Position numbers and translations under genes: made by a program | Notes under the pieces: model-generated | Databases searched by the model: none | Told to the model about the DNA's origin: nothing | The model's input: only the letters and a program-made list of their open reading frames with translations | Origin: Acheta domesticus | Taxonomy: Eukaryota; Arthropoda; Insecta; Orthoptera; Gryllidae | DNA: 64,000 nucleotides | Direction of reading: 5' to 3' | Assembly: GCA_031308135.1 (NCBI GenBank) | Contig: JAHLJT010008756.1 | Location: 99,970,510-100,034,509, forward strand | Part shown: one piece after another, positions 36,360 through 48,147 of the stretch | Numbering within the stretch: position 1 is the stretch's first letter | Layout: every line of letters begins with the position of its first letter

Positions 36360-36640
36360 TTTGGATGAAGTATTGGTTTAGTCGCTGCGCACCTCGTCGG
36401 TGCGTCACCTCGCTTTGGCGGCGGCGGTGGTAGACCGCTGGGCGCGGCCGTCTGCGGGCTCCCCCGGAGGATGGGCGTGGAGGGGGGGGGGCGAGTCCGA
36501 CGCCAGCGTGCGCAGTGACGCCGCTTGGTGGCGGTTGCGCAAACGTTGTCTTCGCGACGGCGTGCCGCCGCCGCCGCGACGGCGCGTCGCACGCTTTCCC
36601 TGGCGGTCCTTCAGGGGACGGCAACGCCTAACTCATCGCT
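36360..36640. other. Isolated GC/CpG-rich island
   Basis: About 280 bp of CpG-dense sequence (GGCGGCGGCGGTGG, GCCGCCGCCGCGACGG) in AT-rich surroundings, 6 kb upstream of the esterase start. Both strands show open frames but of low-complexity Arg/Pro/Ala content with no recognisable motif. It could be a promoter or 5' exon of an unseen transcript or a GC-rich repeat. Confidence 0.4.
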
Positions 36641-36844
36641 AGCGTTACTTCTACAGGAAGAACTGCAAAGTAGTATGCTTCCAAACGTGACTGTGCATTC
36701 TTTGTCGGAAGTCGTCTCTCTTTCTGCCTCTCGGATGACACGGTAGCTCTGGTCTGGTATCCAAGTCTTGTAGTAGTAAACGAGTTTTTTTTAATTGACT
36801 GCTTATTTAATGTTTCCGGGTATGTCAAAAACTGTGATAATTTC

Positions 36845-37345
36845 TCTTGTAAGTGTAGTGCATGTTACATTTTGAGATATAATGTCCATCTCCCGCTGAG
36901 TCATGAGAGCAGGCGACGACCTACACGAAGACTTTCGAGTTTTCCTCCCACCAAGAATCTCCGTTTGCAGGACACTGCCCCAGACTGGTTAAGCTCTAAG
37001 CTGCCTTCTTTTCTCCAGATACGTATGATAGTGCAGTGCATGTTCGTGTGTGTGTGTGTGTGTGTGTGTAAGGGGAGAGTAGAGGACAACGAAGAAAAAA
37101 AAATCGCACACGGTGCATGGCATCGCTACGGTACTGTTCCGGCATGCCGGCATTCATTATTGATTCTAGAAACCAAGGAAACCCACCGAAGCAGCTATCC
37201 ACTAGGATTCTCCTCTCATCAGAGACTGAATACGACCTATCTCTCGAGCTACAGTCCAAAATCCGCTGGGGTGGAACCCTAAGACTTTCCGATCAGAGAT
37301 GCGGTGATGGCAATATTTGCTGCTCAGAGCCATCTCGGCCCGCTG
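36845..37345 (-). repeat. tRNA-derived SINE with (GT)n insert
   Basis: Shares with 60190-60725 the segments GTAGTGCATGTTA, GTAAGGGGAGAGTAGAGGAC, AATCGCACACGGT, GGCATTCATTATTGATTCTA and AGAAACCAAGGAAACCCACC. The head at the right reads, on the minus strand, GAGATGGCTCTGAGC then GGGTTCCACCCC (B box). A (GT)12 run is at 37046-37069. Confidence 0.65.
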
Positions 37346-37539
37346 AGCCTTTCGAGATAATGGAGCATGAGCCATATGTGAACGGGATCCACCGCAATGC
37401 ACAATGAGAAGGAATGCCTAAAAACGTGGTTAAAATTCAATATCTCTTGCAAAATGCAAAATAACGGCTGTATTGGGGCTTATATTGAGATTTTGATCTC
37501 ACTAATTTCGAATATGATATCAAAATTGAAACATTCAAA

Positions 37540-37774
37540 ATGGCGTATTCATTACTGTGGATGACATTTGGAAAAACGTGGGAGAATGAAACAAATATTA
37601 GTAAATTGGGGTTTTCGAGCTAGCTGATTACGAATATATCAAAAATAAACATCATGGCGGATCAAACTCAACATGGCGGATGACATTTGGAAAAACGTGA
37701 AAGAATTTGTTAACACTGCATTTAGCTTTGATGTAATTTTTAAGTGATTCTTATTGCTTATATAGTTTTTGTTA

Positions 37775-37818
<44 letters not shown>

Positions 37819-38095
37819 GTCATGTCCGTTATACAGTAAAGTGTGGTCTAGTGGAAGGGAAGGGAGTGTAGTGTAGTGAAGTGTTAGTTAAACTAGAAGT
37901 CAATTTAGAGATACCTAGAAATTAATTAGAACTAGGGTATCATCCTCTAATTCTAATGGTAATTCTAATTGTAAATGGTTGTAATTGTTCTAATTCTAAT
38001 TGTTATCATGTTTGCCACTGAGCATTAGCTCAAAGCGAACTGTAATAAATCTATCTTCTATCTAATTATCTAATGCAAATATAACAAAATACTTT
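37540..38095. repeat. Short direct repeats, (ATT)n and a possible LINE 3' tail
   Basis: GGATGACATTTGGAAAAACG occurs twice, near 37560 and 37678, about 118 bp apart. (TTA)n spans 37778-37818. The following 270 bp ends AACTGTAATAAATCTATCTT, resembling the 3' end of a non-LTR element, but carries no coding remnant. Confidence 0.35.
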
Positions 38096-38777
38096 CGTCT
38101 GATTCTGTACAACTATTCTTAACCGTAGATTACAAAGGCGTCGTCTGTCAGACGACGCAACTAGTGCTGAAAGCGTATCCCACCTTCTTTACCTCACTCC
38201 CCGTTTTCAAACTCTTGCAGCTTCATTGTGTGATTAGCCAATGAAATACACATCGCGACCCGAGAACCAGAGGGTTCTATCTACACTTTTTGTCATTTTA
38301 TAGGAGAGCAATTTGAAGTTTGCTCCCTCTGGTAGGCCATCTGTACATTTTAATCAATAGAAAAAGAGGTTTTATAGAATGAACAGGCTTTGGACAAGTG
38401 TACTAAACATATTTTGTTAATAAATTATCAACATACGATTACACAATTTTTAAAACTTTACACAATTTTTAAAACTTTAAAAATGCAGATAAAACCTTTT
38501 GTCTCCAAGCATAACAGTACAACTCAGATCCAGAAGGTTCTTACAATAGAATTGTCTTAAAATACTCTAAATCAACTTAGAGTATCTATTTCATCATTAA
38601 CTTTATGTCATTCATCTTCTCCTTTGATATTTTTTCTTCCCTTTTACAACACTTACTCCCCAGCGGATGTTTGGCATAGGTGATACAAATCCTTTTGATC
38701 TGCCAGCCTTCGATTTCTTTATCAAAATGATACAATTCCGAGGTTCGGAGGGTCATGACTGGTTTTGAATTGCAATG

Positions 38778-39895
38778 TTAGCAAATCTGAACGATAAAAT
38801 TGAAGCTGTGGCACTTGAGTGAGGGGCGGCGTTGATAATGTTTAGAGTGAGTTTGAAAATCATAAAAGTCATTTGATGACATCTGGATCACAGAATTAGG
38901 TGATTTTTTGTTGGATGCTAGAACAACTCTTGAGAGGGAAACTGGTGACCAAACTGCGGATAATTTTAAGGTCTTCTCAATGTTAAAATGTATGTTATCC
39001 ATCATCTGTATGCGTGAATACCCAGGAATAGAAAATTTTATTATTACTTGATCAACATATTCGTTTTTGGACAAAAAGAGGCAATAGCATATGAAATAAT
39101 GGAGTTCCTGTTTTGAGGAACACAGCTATCACTCCACAAAATATACCCCCCTCCAACATCAGGAAATGTTAAACTTATTTTGGTCATTATTTTCATCACT
39201 GCACTGGCAATGTCATTCCCTGAACGACCACAGTGTACCTCATGCCACAATGCACAATATCCTTTTTTATTTAACTTTCGTCTATAGAAAAAGCAACTAG
39301 CAGTAGCTGCATGAAGTGCAATAATACAACAACTCTGTTACTTTCACGATCATTTTTTCTTTCATCTCACATAAAGGTTTTATTCACCATGTGAGAATCA
39401 TATTTCATAACAAGCTCTTGAGTTACACGAGTTTCTTTATTTAGCATTACGTATTGTTCGCATAAGTCATATCTGTCAGACTTAGGTAACAAATAAGCGA
39501 TATTATATTCATTATTGAAAATCTATCTGTTCATTGACATTAAAAGAGGTTCCACATTAATTTCATTACAGTATTGAAGGTAAACGTCAAACATTCCACT
39601 GACATTCATATAACTAAGATGCTTTTATATTAATGAGATTATAAAACATACGCCGTACCTACCAAACTATATATTTTAGGAAACGCTACTGTAATCAATG
39701 AATGTTTATATTACATTATTCCTAACCACAAACACCACCTCAATTAACAACTGCATAAATAAAGCAAACTCCTTACTTTGTGCGAAGTCTTTTTCTTCTG
39801 AGAGGTGTATATCCTTCTCCACTACTGTCATCTGTTGAACTTCGACTATCATCAGATTTGTCATTTAGCCACTTATTTATAGTATTCTTATCCAT
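38778..39895 (-). pseudogene. Decayed transposase of the insect LWSDxC..QNRN type
   Basis: ATG at 39895 opens MDKNTINKWLNDKSDDSRSS and runs to an apparent GTAAGG donor. Farther on come SGMFDVYLQYCNEINVEPLL, a stop, then FNNEYNIAYLLPKSDRYDLC, CEQYVMLNKETRV, a shift, GGYILWSDSCVPQNRNSIIS, IKFSIPGYSRIQMMDNIHFN and IQMSSNDFYDFQ. The order (KxDxC segment, then WSDxC..QNRN, then DNIHxxIE, then FYDF) is that of an insect transposon-encoded protein family known from many genomes. At least one stop and two frame changes make it non-functional. The superfamily name is not certain. Confidence 0.6.
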
Positions 39896-40522
39896 AATGA
39901 TCACTTTACATACACACTATATACCAACATCTAATAAAATGTGACCACATAATCTCAACACTTTCAACTTCGAGCTTTTTTCAATGGGTGCTGCAGATAG
40001 AAATGTCTGGTTCTCAGGTTTGCCAAATTATGCAGATAGAACTATATTTCCCTGTTTATAACTTTGAAACTAATGCGAATTTAGTTATAATATCTTTTTT
40101 ATTTGAAACTTATAGGCTTTCTCTATACATATTGTAGTGATACCAAATATATTACAGCTAATTGCGCGCCTAAGAAATACTCCGCGTCGCACGACAGCGA
40201 GGGTCAGCCGACGGCGCCAGGGCGGCAGCGGCCACTCGCCGCCCCCCTTACCCTTTGAATTTGTCACGGCCACGTGTCCCGGAGCTTGGGTGGTCGTTTC
40301 GTGCGCACGGCACCCCCCGGTATTTTTCCGCGACGCTCAGAGCCCCCCCCCCCAGCCTCCCTTGAGATTTCCAGCCCCTCACACCCCCAGTCATTAATAA
40401 CTGCCCCTATTTGACGCAAAATTGAAGCGAGAGGGAGCGATAGCCAGCTTCTCTCTCATTTCTCGGCCTCAAAAACACCCGACGATTGGGCAAAAATAGT
40501 TTGAGACGCATTACCCTTGCGC

Positions 40523-40750
40523 CAATAGCCGCCGGAATTAGGCAATGTTCTGGAAGGTTCCAGAATCTTGGGGATAATTTTGGTGGGGGAAAGAAGCTTC
40601 GAGGGACTTCGAGCAGGCGACGCGAAAGGAGAAGCGAACGAGTTGCGTTCGGGGTAGGACGCGAGTAGCGGTCAAGGGGGGACAAGTTGCTTTTGTGGTG
40701 GCACTAGGCGCCGGAGACAGAGTTCGGTTCGTGTTGGATGGACTTATAAA
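40523..40750 (+). promoter_or_regulatory. Heat-shock-type promoter: CCAAT, HSE, TATA
   Basis: CCAAT at 40523-40527. TTCTGGAAGGTTCCAGAA at 40548-40565 is four alternating, perfectly spaced heat-shock units. A second partial element, GAAGCTTC with nearby TTC, is at 40593-40610. TATAAA is at 40745-40750, about 180 bp downstream. This is the layout of an HSF-driven promoter with a start near 40775 on the plus strand. The sequence downstream to about 41630 is GC-rich but no known protein could be read from it. It may be a retroelement LTR, a heat-shock gene 5' region or a captured fragment. Confidence 0.5.
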
Positions 40751-41891
40751 AAACATTGAGTTTTCTTGGGAGAATTTGTGCAAGTCCCCTTTAACAATTG
40801 TAGATCGCGGGGCTGTGTGACGGACAATTGACAGTGAATTGTGCTGTGTTAATATCCGACTTGTGCTCGAATTCGGGACTTTTTCATGAGATTATCAGAT
40901 GATTCACGAACTCGCTTCGATCTCCAAAATACCGTGTGATAGATCGAGAGTGAGGAGATCATTCGTTCGAGCAAACATTACCTAATCATTCACAACAGTG
41001 AGCGGACGGCGCTGTGTGTTGGGCCAGCCCCAGCAGCCCTCTCGCGTATACCTGGTTCAATCCTTGCGCACCCCACCCGGGCGGCGCCTCATCCACCGTG
41101 ACGACCCTCGCAGCCAGCTGACGGCCCGAGGTTATTCAACTTTGGTGGGTTGTGCAAGCCGCCTTGCGGAGGCAGTATTTATTTTGCTTTTGTGGTGCGC
41201 CCGTGGTCGAAAGTCATAAACTGTGTGGCGAACAATTTTTTGCTAATTACCTTTTGACCGGGCGACGAAGAGAGATTCCCCGGCCGCGCTTGGCCACCAA
41301 GAGGGAATTTGCGCAAGGAGAAAATCTTTGTCATTGTAATTGTATTAATTTGTATTTCTTAATTTTAACTTGTGTGTGTGTGCATGACATGTTTTTTTGA
41401 TTTGGGTAAAGGGGAGCATGCTCGCCGACATGATTGGTACCAGTTCATTCGTGATTTATTACTGAATAAATCCCCCATGTTGTTATATGAATGCAATGCT
41501 TCTCATTTGACCCCGACCGCCAGCTTCCTCCATCATCGCCATTTCAGGCCAGACTGTCTATCGACTGAGCGAGCCGGCTACCCGTCCGAGGCGCCCGACC
41601 GAAGACGAAGGGTAGTCGCAATAATGGAATAAAATCAGAAATGACAAAAATTGCAGATAGAACCCTCTGGTTCTGACGTCGCGACATATCCTTGTGCCTA
41701 TCCGGAAAACGGCATTTTAATGCACGTCGGCCAATACATTACGCCTTTGTAGTTACGTTAGTGATATTAGTGTTTTATTCGCTAAATAAAGTAAATATAT
41801 ACCCGGTAAATGTAAATAAGAAATACAAAATCCTTGTATTGTAGCATTTAAGTTTTGTAATGTAACATGGTACCCAATAGTGCCTTGCAAT

Positions 41892-43153
41892 CAGTGGCGT
41901 GCGGTGATAATTTTAGTAGGGGAAGCACTTTTGAAGTCCAAAGTATAAAAGACCTAAAACAGTTAAAGATGATATGAATTTTCACAAAATGTGAATATTA
42001 ACCCGGACGTCTTACATACGAACGTAACTGGTCGCCCGGGAGTAAACAGACCCCAGGGAAAATTTCGTTGGCTAAAGGCCTTCTAACATTATAAACAAAT
42101 ATAATTCGGTATTTATGTGACTTACAACTTAACCGTATTTATCAAGTCCTTAGTTATTTAAAATTATTAACAAATTTATAAAAGCTATCAATGCATTAAA
42201 GCATATTTTTTCTTTCATCAAATGAAAAATAAGTGCGTAAACTTTAATATAGGGTGACTGTTAATTTGAAAATGCATCTATAGTGTTCAGTAATAATGAT
42301 TTTCACGATCTATACAAACAATGAATGTGATGTCCGTACTACTGTTTTCTTACACTTTTCACATTCTCTAGATGCTCTGCGGTTTAAATTCCTCGGACAA
42401 ATTTCACGGTCTGTTAGTTCTCTTTCTTGCATCTTGTGTTTCTTGCTTTTGCTCTGAATGCAAATATTTATTATTTTTGGTATCAACTCTCGCGACAATC
42501 CTGGTAGAATTTATCTCATAATAGACCAAGGGCAAATACGATCCAAACTTCCATCTGCAATTCTTATGTGTGGTGATTCTTAGAAATATCTGTAATATTT
42601 TATTCTTCTGAAAGTTGATCGTGCCTACTTCGAATGTATCACTGGAAATGTAGATTATCGCAAACCGTGGGCGTTGCGCCGCCCGTGTCGAGCGGCTCTG
42701 CCTGTCAACGCGGGTTGTTCCTACTTTCCTCGCTAGATGCTATGACTACTGCTCGGAATGAGTTCACCGATGCATTCCCTTTCCGCAAGGGAGAACTGCA
42801 GAACGGTACGCAAAGAAGTAGTTTGTTTAAAATACTTTCTTTAACTTAATATAAACGTTTTCGGTATTATTACGTGCTTTATACTTTCATTGTATTATAA
42901 TGTAATTAGCACGTACATAAAACACTCTCAAAAAGCCAAAATAATAAATTATTTCGAACTTGAAATTGTTTCCAGTCGATCACAACGGAATGAATTCTAA
43001 CATTCATTCTCCTCGCGCATTCACGGACTGACCCGATTTTTCACGAGGCATGACGAAGTCAAACGCCTGCATCTTCGAAGAATGAAGCTCCGCTGACGTG
43101 CTTTGCGTAGGGGAATGACTCATTCCCTTCATTCCATGGAACGCACGCCACTG
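41892..43153. mobile_element. hAT element, 1,262 bp, with target duplication
   Basis: CAGTGGCGTGCG at 41892-41903 and its exact inverse CGCACGCCACTG at 43142-43153 are 12-bp terminal repeats. Flanks are CTTGCAAT and CTTGCATT, 7 of 8 equal, as expected of a hAT 8-bp duplication. No intact transposase; the interior is AT-rich with a CpG-rich patch near 42660-42720. Confidence 0.8.
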
Positions 43154-45065
43154 CTTGCATTCGAGAATTTTACTCGAGTAAGCTAGCTGCACCAAAGAGG
43201 CCGCTGGATGTCACTGAGGTGCAACGAGCACTCATTCGGTCGAGTGTACGTTGCTTGAATTCATTCGAGCATCTTTTTCTCGGTCGAATATGCTGTACTC
43301 AAAATCAGCTGGAAGTGCTACTTTGCGTACAATGATGGAGAGGGAAGAGAAAAAGACAGCAGTTTACTGCTTGTATTTATGCTTCTGTATTTACACAAGT
43401 TAAAGTAAAAAAATGTGCGAAGTGAAATTTGGAAACAGATTTTATTAGATATTATTTTATTAGTTATTATAGTAGTCATTAGTTATTATTTTAACATATA
43501 AGAGAAATTATTGTGCCTGGCAAGTGTGTGAAATTTTATTGATCCATAAGGCCAAAATGCGAATGAATCCTTGACCTTTAAATATAACCTTGGGGTCTAT
43601 TGGACCCAACCCAATTTCGTTATATAAGTTTAATTGGAAAATAAATATTTGGGATATTTTACTTCCACGTACATTCAGTTAGTACGTTTGGGAAGGGTTT
43701 GCACAGTTGCCGCCTTCTAATAGTCTGCTGACCTAGCAGTAGAGTGCGGAATTGTCTTTGCGATTTGCTAGACCCCGGTGTTATATTTACGTGTGTCTTT
43801 TTCAGAGTTGCAATTTTGGTTTTGTTTGTTTTTAAGATTTTTTCTAGACAAAATAATATCAAATATTAAAGATAATTCGCACCTATTACGAGATTTACTA
43901 GATGGAGAGTGATAACTACGGAATATCGGAGAGCTGCTTGGTGATCACTCGGATTTAGATCCTGATTTTGTTTTAGAACATGATTTTCAATAGTTTTAAT
44001 TTATTTTTTACACAAATGTCATTTTTAACTGAGTAAATTAAAAATGGTAGTTAAAATTTGACTTGTTTTCAGTCAAAATTTACTTCAAATCTCTAATGAA
44101 GTATTATTTAGTTGTTTTTTTATTTAAATAACGTGTCATTTGCTAAGGTATTATAAGAAAATCTATTTACATTTTTAAAATAATGATAATACTGGGTTAA
44201 AATACTTTTTACGGCCTTTAATATATAAAATTTAACACTGATATTTTGTTTTAAAAACCAAAAAAATTATTCATCCAAATCTATACACTTTTGTCAAAAG
44301 AGGTGTAATGTATATGAATGGTGCTAGTATCTAAATAAAATAACATTAATTTCCCTAAAAGCAGTGTTAGCTCTACTAAAAGGACTTAAAAGTGTAATTA
44401 AAAAATATTTACAGAACTTTCGAAAATCTTCAGGTAAAAATATACATACTTTAAAATTGGGGTCTGACAGACCCCACCGTTATATTTACGTATAATTAAA
44501 TAAGTGTTATATTTAAGGGTTAAGAATCAAATTTTGTAAAATGTTATTTGCAAGCATCTACTTCTTACTGTTTGCTACCAGTAGTCTTTGAACTTTTATA
44601 CCTTTCAATATTTGCGCAGGCAGAGAGCGCGACACGAATTGTGAATTGGTTATTGTCATAATAGTGATAAAAAAAATAAGCGGAAAATTTGGGCATCCTT
44701 TCGTAAGTCACCGGCCCACGCCATGTGAAGCGCCGGTCATCTTTCAATTAGTGACCTGTAGGTTATCTTGTTTCCGGTGCATCTGCGAAATCGCGTCCTA
44801 CGTACTCGTCGCGCCTTGCCATGTCGAACTTTTGTAATTCCCGTCCACAGTTGTTTTGACGAATGGTAAAAAATTATAAATATTTATATATACTTTGTGA
44901 ATTTAACACATACTTTTTTGTTTGTTTTGTATTGCATTATTATTGTGTATAAAAGATATCAGTTTTGTATTAGATTATTAACATTTTCAAAATAAGATTT
45001 CTAGAATAAAAAGTAATGTTACACAATATTTTATTTTCGTACACTGTGAGAAATGTCCGCATTAC
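43154..45065. other. No gene seen
   Basis: AT-rich intergenic DNA. Around 43000-43290 the motifs ATTCATTC and ATTCGAG recur irregularly. No exon supported. Confidence 0.5.
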
Positions 45066-45274
45066 TTTTAATGTAAAAGTACATTAAAGTAAGTATAATG
45101 TACGTAAATGAAATTTAATGTACACGTACAGTAACTTTAAAGTACGTGTGCATTAAATGTAATGTACGTGTACAATTAAATTTACTGTATGCGTGTACAT
45201 TACATTTACTGTACGTGTGAATTAAATTTAATTTACGTATATGATACTTACTTTAATGTACTTTTACATTAAAA
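45066..45274. repeat. Foldback element built from GTACATTAAA-type units
   Basis: The outer arms are inverse copies: TTTTAATGTAAAAGTACATT and AAAGTAAGTAT on the left, mirrored at 45245-45274. The interior repeats short units such as TTAAATTTACTGTACGTG in alternating orientation. Overall it is a roughly 209-bp near-palindrome. Confidence 0.75.
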
Positions 45275-45334
45275 TTACTGTATATGTGCATGAAATTTAC
45301 TGTAGATGTACTAACTTCAATATTTAAAATTTGT

Positions 45335-45406
45335 CACCCCGACCGGGATTCAAACCCGTGTCTCCTGGTTTACGCCCAGTTGCTCTAACCACTATTCTAT
45401 CGAGAC
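45335..45406 (-). repeat. tRNA-like sequence (degenerate), copy 1
   Basis: On the minus strand GTCTCGA (5') can pair with TCGGGGT (3') with three G-T pairs. TAGTGGTTAGAGC serves as A box and GGGTTTGAATCCC as B box. The anticodon loop lacks U33 and its stem has only four pairs, so this is a tRNA relic or SINE head, not a trusted tRNA gene. Confidence 0.5.
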
Positions 45407-45570
45407 AATCAATTCTTTGAACATGTTTTTAAGCCTGATGGGATTTATGCAATTGTCACATTTTTGGACGCGTTTACGCTCGGAAATATGTCCCGCAGAT
45501 GTAAAGAATACTAAGTTCTGATCTTGGTACTGAGTAACAAATGTATTTTAATATTTAAATTTGTTCAACG

Positions 45571-45643
45571 AACCCCGACCGGGATTCGAACCTGGGACTT
45601 CTGGTTTACACGCAGGTGTTCTAACCACTGAGCTATTGCGACA
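45571..45643 (-). repeat. tRNA-like sequence (degenerate), copy 2, inside inverted repeats
   Basis: Minus-strand TAGCTCAGTGGTTAGAAC (A box) and CAGGTTCGAATCCCGG (B box) at tRNA spacing. It is about 235 bp from copy 1 in the same orientation, and each copy is preceded on the plus strand by an AATATTTAAA.TTTGT segment. Inverted repeats of 29 nt (25 matching) enclose copy 2 at 45482-45510 and 45688-45716. Confidence 0.55.
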
Positions 45644-46510
45644 TCCAATTGCTTCCTAATGTATTGCCCGCTATGATATGTATAATTTATTCTTTACGTC
45701 TACGGAACATATTTCTTTAGATGTGTTTGTGTGACGTGTGACGGTGGTGTTTTTTGTTCGAAGACACAGGTGTTCATTTTTTAACTTTATTATTGGTTTT
45801 GAAACAATATAATATTTTTCTACTCCCATTGTATAATTCTGTCATTTGATGGCTGCAACCTGTTGCATAATGGTAATCATTACGACACAGTTTTCATTAT
45901 GATACTGGTTCTTGACTAATCACAGAGACGCTTACAAACCATGTATTGGCACTTCATTAATCATTGAAAATTGTTGTAGTAAATATTTCGTTCGGGTGTG
46001 TAAATTAAACTTGCATTTAATATTATATTATGCTTCTCAGTTTTAATTTCGTTAGTAGTAATTTTTTACGTGAAATATTCTTTAAAATAAATTGGATCTT
46101 AATTTCACTTTGATCCTATTTGACTAGCGCCGTGGTAGTTATTGCAGAGAAAATTTGAGTGACGTTAAGATCTGAATGCATGTCATTTTCTGTTATATGT
46201 TACTGCTGTATGGTTGTCTTTAAAAACTGACCAATTCTTTAGTTCAAAATATCTAGTGAATGGTAGTTCTTTCTGGTGGTGTTGGCGTTTCCAGAAATAA
46301 GAAAAAATGCGAAAATGGTGACGTCGGAATATTATTGCCGCAACTTTTGTGCTCTCTCCCGGGCGGTGTGATAAAACAAAGACACCTGCTGGGGATAGCG
46401 TACAGAGATGTCCGCTATGTGGCTCAATCCTGCAAGTCGACTGCCACGAAACCATTAAGTGAAGAAGTTCAATTTATAAAAGTTACCATAAATTGTAGAA
46501 AAAGTACCGT

Positions 46511-46632
46511 ATGAAACTCGATGTAATGGATATTAATACACTCGTGTGAAGTTTACGATACTCGGTCGTTCCTCGCTTGTATCGTAATATCACGCTCGTG
46601 TATTAATACCCATCATTACATGATCGTTTCAT
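46511..46632. mobile_element. Palindromic MITE, 122 bp
   Basis: Left arm ATGAAACTCGATGTAATG..TATTAATACAC, right arm in reverse ATGAAACGATCATGTAATG..TATTAATACAC, both leading to TTACGATAC at the centre. Confidence 0.65.
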
Positions 46633-47175
46633 GATGTCCTATTAAAGAACATTTGTACAGTATTTTAATATGTCCTCTAGGTGTACTTTGCACCAATACC
46701 TCTACCGCTCAAAAATGAAACACGAGAGATGGCATGTCACGTATCAAAGCATTACTATGACGGCTTCCTACCCCGTGAGTAACGGGCACTCGAGTATTCG
46801 CTGCTCGAGTGTCCTGTGTCGCGAGTAAAATCGCGAAGATGCACGGCTCTAGTACCCAATTTGTGATATTTGCATTAAAATAAAATGAAAGGCAGTAATT
46901 CTGACTAAAAAATATTGTTTGGCACACATGGTAAAAGTAGTTTTATTTTTCTCGTAGGATTGCGCTACTCCGCCTGTCGGCCTCGTGTTGCAACATCTCT
47001 TTCCCGCAAAATAAAATGTAATTTTCACTTCTCGTATCAAAAATAACTATTTTAAACAGACATGAGTAAATTTCTTGTTTTTTTCAGGGCATGTGTAGTA
47101 TTCTGAAAGTTCAATTTTTGGAAACAGTGCTATTTTGATAATCAAATTATCTGTGAATGCAACAAAGAAAACAAA

Positions 47176-47541
47176 ATGCCTTCGTCTAACTCAGCGATTG
47201 CCAACTGGACAAGGAAAGACGTCCGAGCCGCTTTGCCCACCGAGATAAGGCGCTCGGTGAAGGAGCCCGAGCAAAAGGGGAGGGAGGGAGGGGTAGACGG
47301 TGGCCGTCAGCAACGAAAACCTTGTCAGTGGACCTTTGCCGGTTTTTCAGGCATCATGCGTGGGAAAACATCTACACCCGTTAATTTTATTTCTGTTAGG
47401 GAAGAAAAGTTTCCTTTGGTAGATAATGAAACAATCGCGAAGTGTTCAGTGTGTTTGAAACAACTGCAGTATGTTAAAAAGTCCAACCTACAGATGCATT
47501 CTGTAGCTTTGCGACCCAGAGAAATCTACGAGTTTAAATAA
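47176..47541 (+). pseudogene. Remnant of a hAT transposase N-terminus (BED-like zinc finger)
   Basis: Open frame of 121 codons, almost wholly inside the hAT element. The credible part begins about residue 60: GKTSTPVNFISVREEKFPLV and then AKCSVCLKQLQYVKKSNLQM followed by His. CxxC plus a KSNLxxH helix resembles a BED finger, which hAT transposases carry at their N-terminus. The first 50 codons run through the terminal sequence and are probably not translated. The frame stops before any catalytic domain. Confidence 0.4.
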
Positions 47542-48147
47542 ATTCTGACCTATGTCAATACATAGGTCGCATTCATGGGATGAATTTGCAGATCGAATAT
47601 TATTGAAAATATTCTGAAAATCACGAGAATATACATTCTCAACTTTACTTCAAATTTCAACATTCAAAACTTTACATAAAAAATAATCAAGCCTAGGGTA
47701 CAAATTCTCTCACGTGATCCCTACCGCCACCTATTTGTTAACATTAATTATTGTTTCAGAACGAACTATTTCTTTACATTATGTGCTATTGTATAAAATA
47801 TTGTTCTAAAATGTGAAAATTGTCTTTTCCAAAAATATCTAATAAGAATGGAAGTGGATTTAGAGTACTGGTTATCATAAAGATTCAGATATTGTTTTTA
47901 GTTATGTAAATATAATGTATGTACTATTTTATAATCCTACATATTGTTATCGAATCATAAACATTTTAAATAATAATAAGTTAAAAATATAATTATCAAT
48001 TTTTCAAGCGAACCTTTTTCCCCCACATCCGTACCATCATTGGAACACTGTGCGCTTGCCGCCGCGTCGAGCTCTGCCTTGGCTCGGCGAATCGGCTTGG
48101 AGCAAGAGTTTTCTTCACGTCACAGAGCACTGAGTTGGCAACCACTG
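47192..48147. mobile_element. hAT element, 956 bp, perfect 8-bp target duplication
   Basis: Ends CAGCGATTGCCAACT (left) and, in reverse, CAGTGGTTGCCAACT (right), 13 of 15 equal. The flanking GTCTAACT is identical on both sides (47184-47191 and 48148-48155), which fixes the boundaries and the superfamily. It carries a short BED-like zinc-finger frame and no full transposase, so it looks like an internally deleted copy. Confidence 0.9.

Larger units (their letters stand above)
38131..41751 (-). mobile_element. TIR DNA transposon with decayed transposase, about 3.6 kb
   Basis: TTACAAAGGCGT at the left end and, in reverse, CTACAAAGGCGT at the right end. Just inside each end lie matching blocks containing GAACCAGAGGGTTCTATCT and TTTTTGTCATTT. 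A third, related block (GATAGAAATGTCTGGTTCTC) lies internally near 39993, so the original right end could be near 40.1 kb, with 40.15-41.6 kb a later insertion. A transposase relic occupies 38778-39895 on the minus strand. Confidence 0.5.

Noticed and set aside
36242..36642. Alanine/arginine/proline-rich frames on both strands
   Set aside because: All frames are open through CpG-rich DNA; none shows a domain or bounded exon.
45335..45643. Two functional tRNA genes
   Set aside because: A and B boxes are good, but acceptor stems need several G-T pairs, one T stem has a mismatch, and the anticodon loop lacks the expected U33. They are better called tRNA relics.
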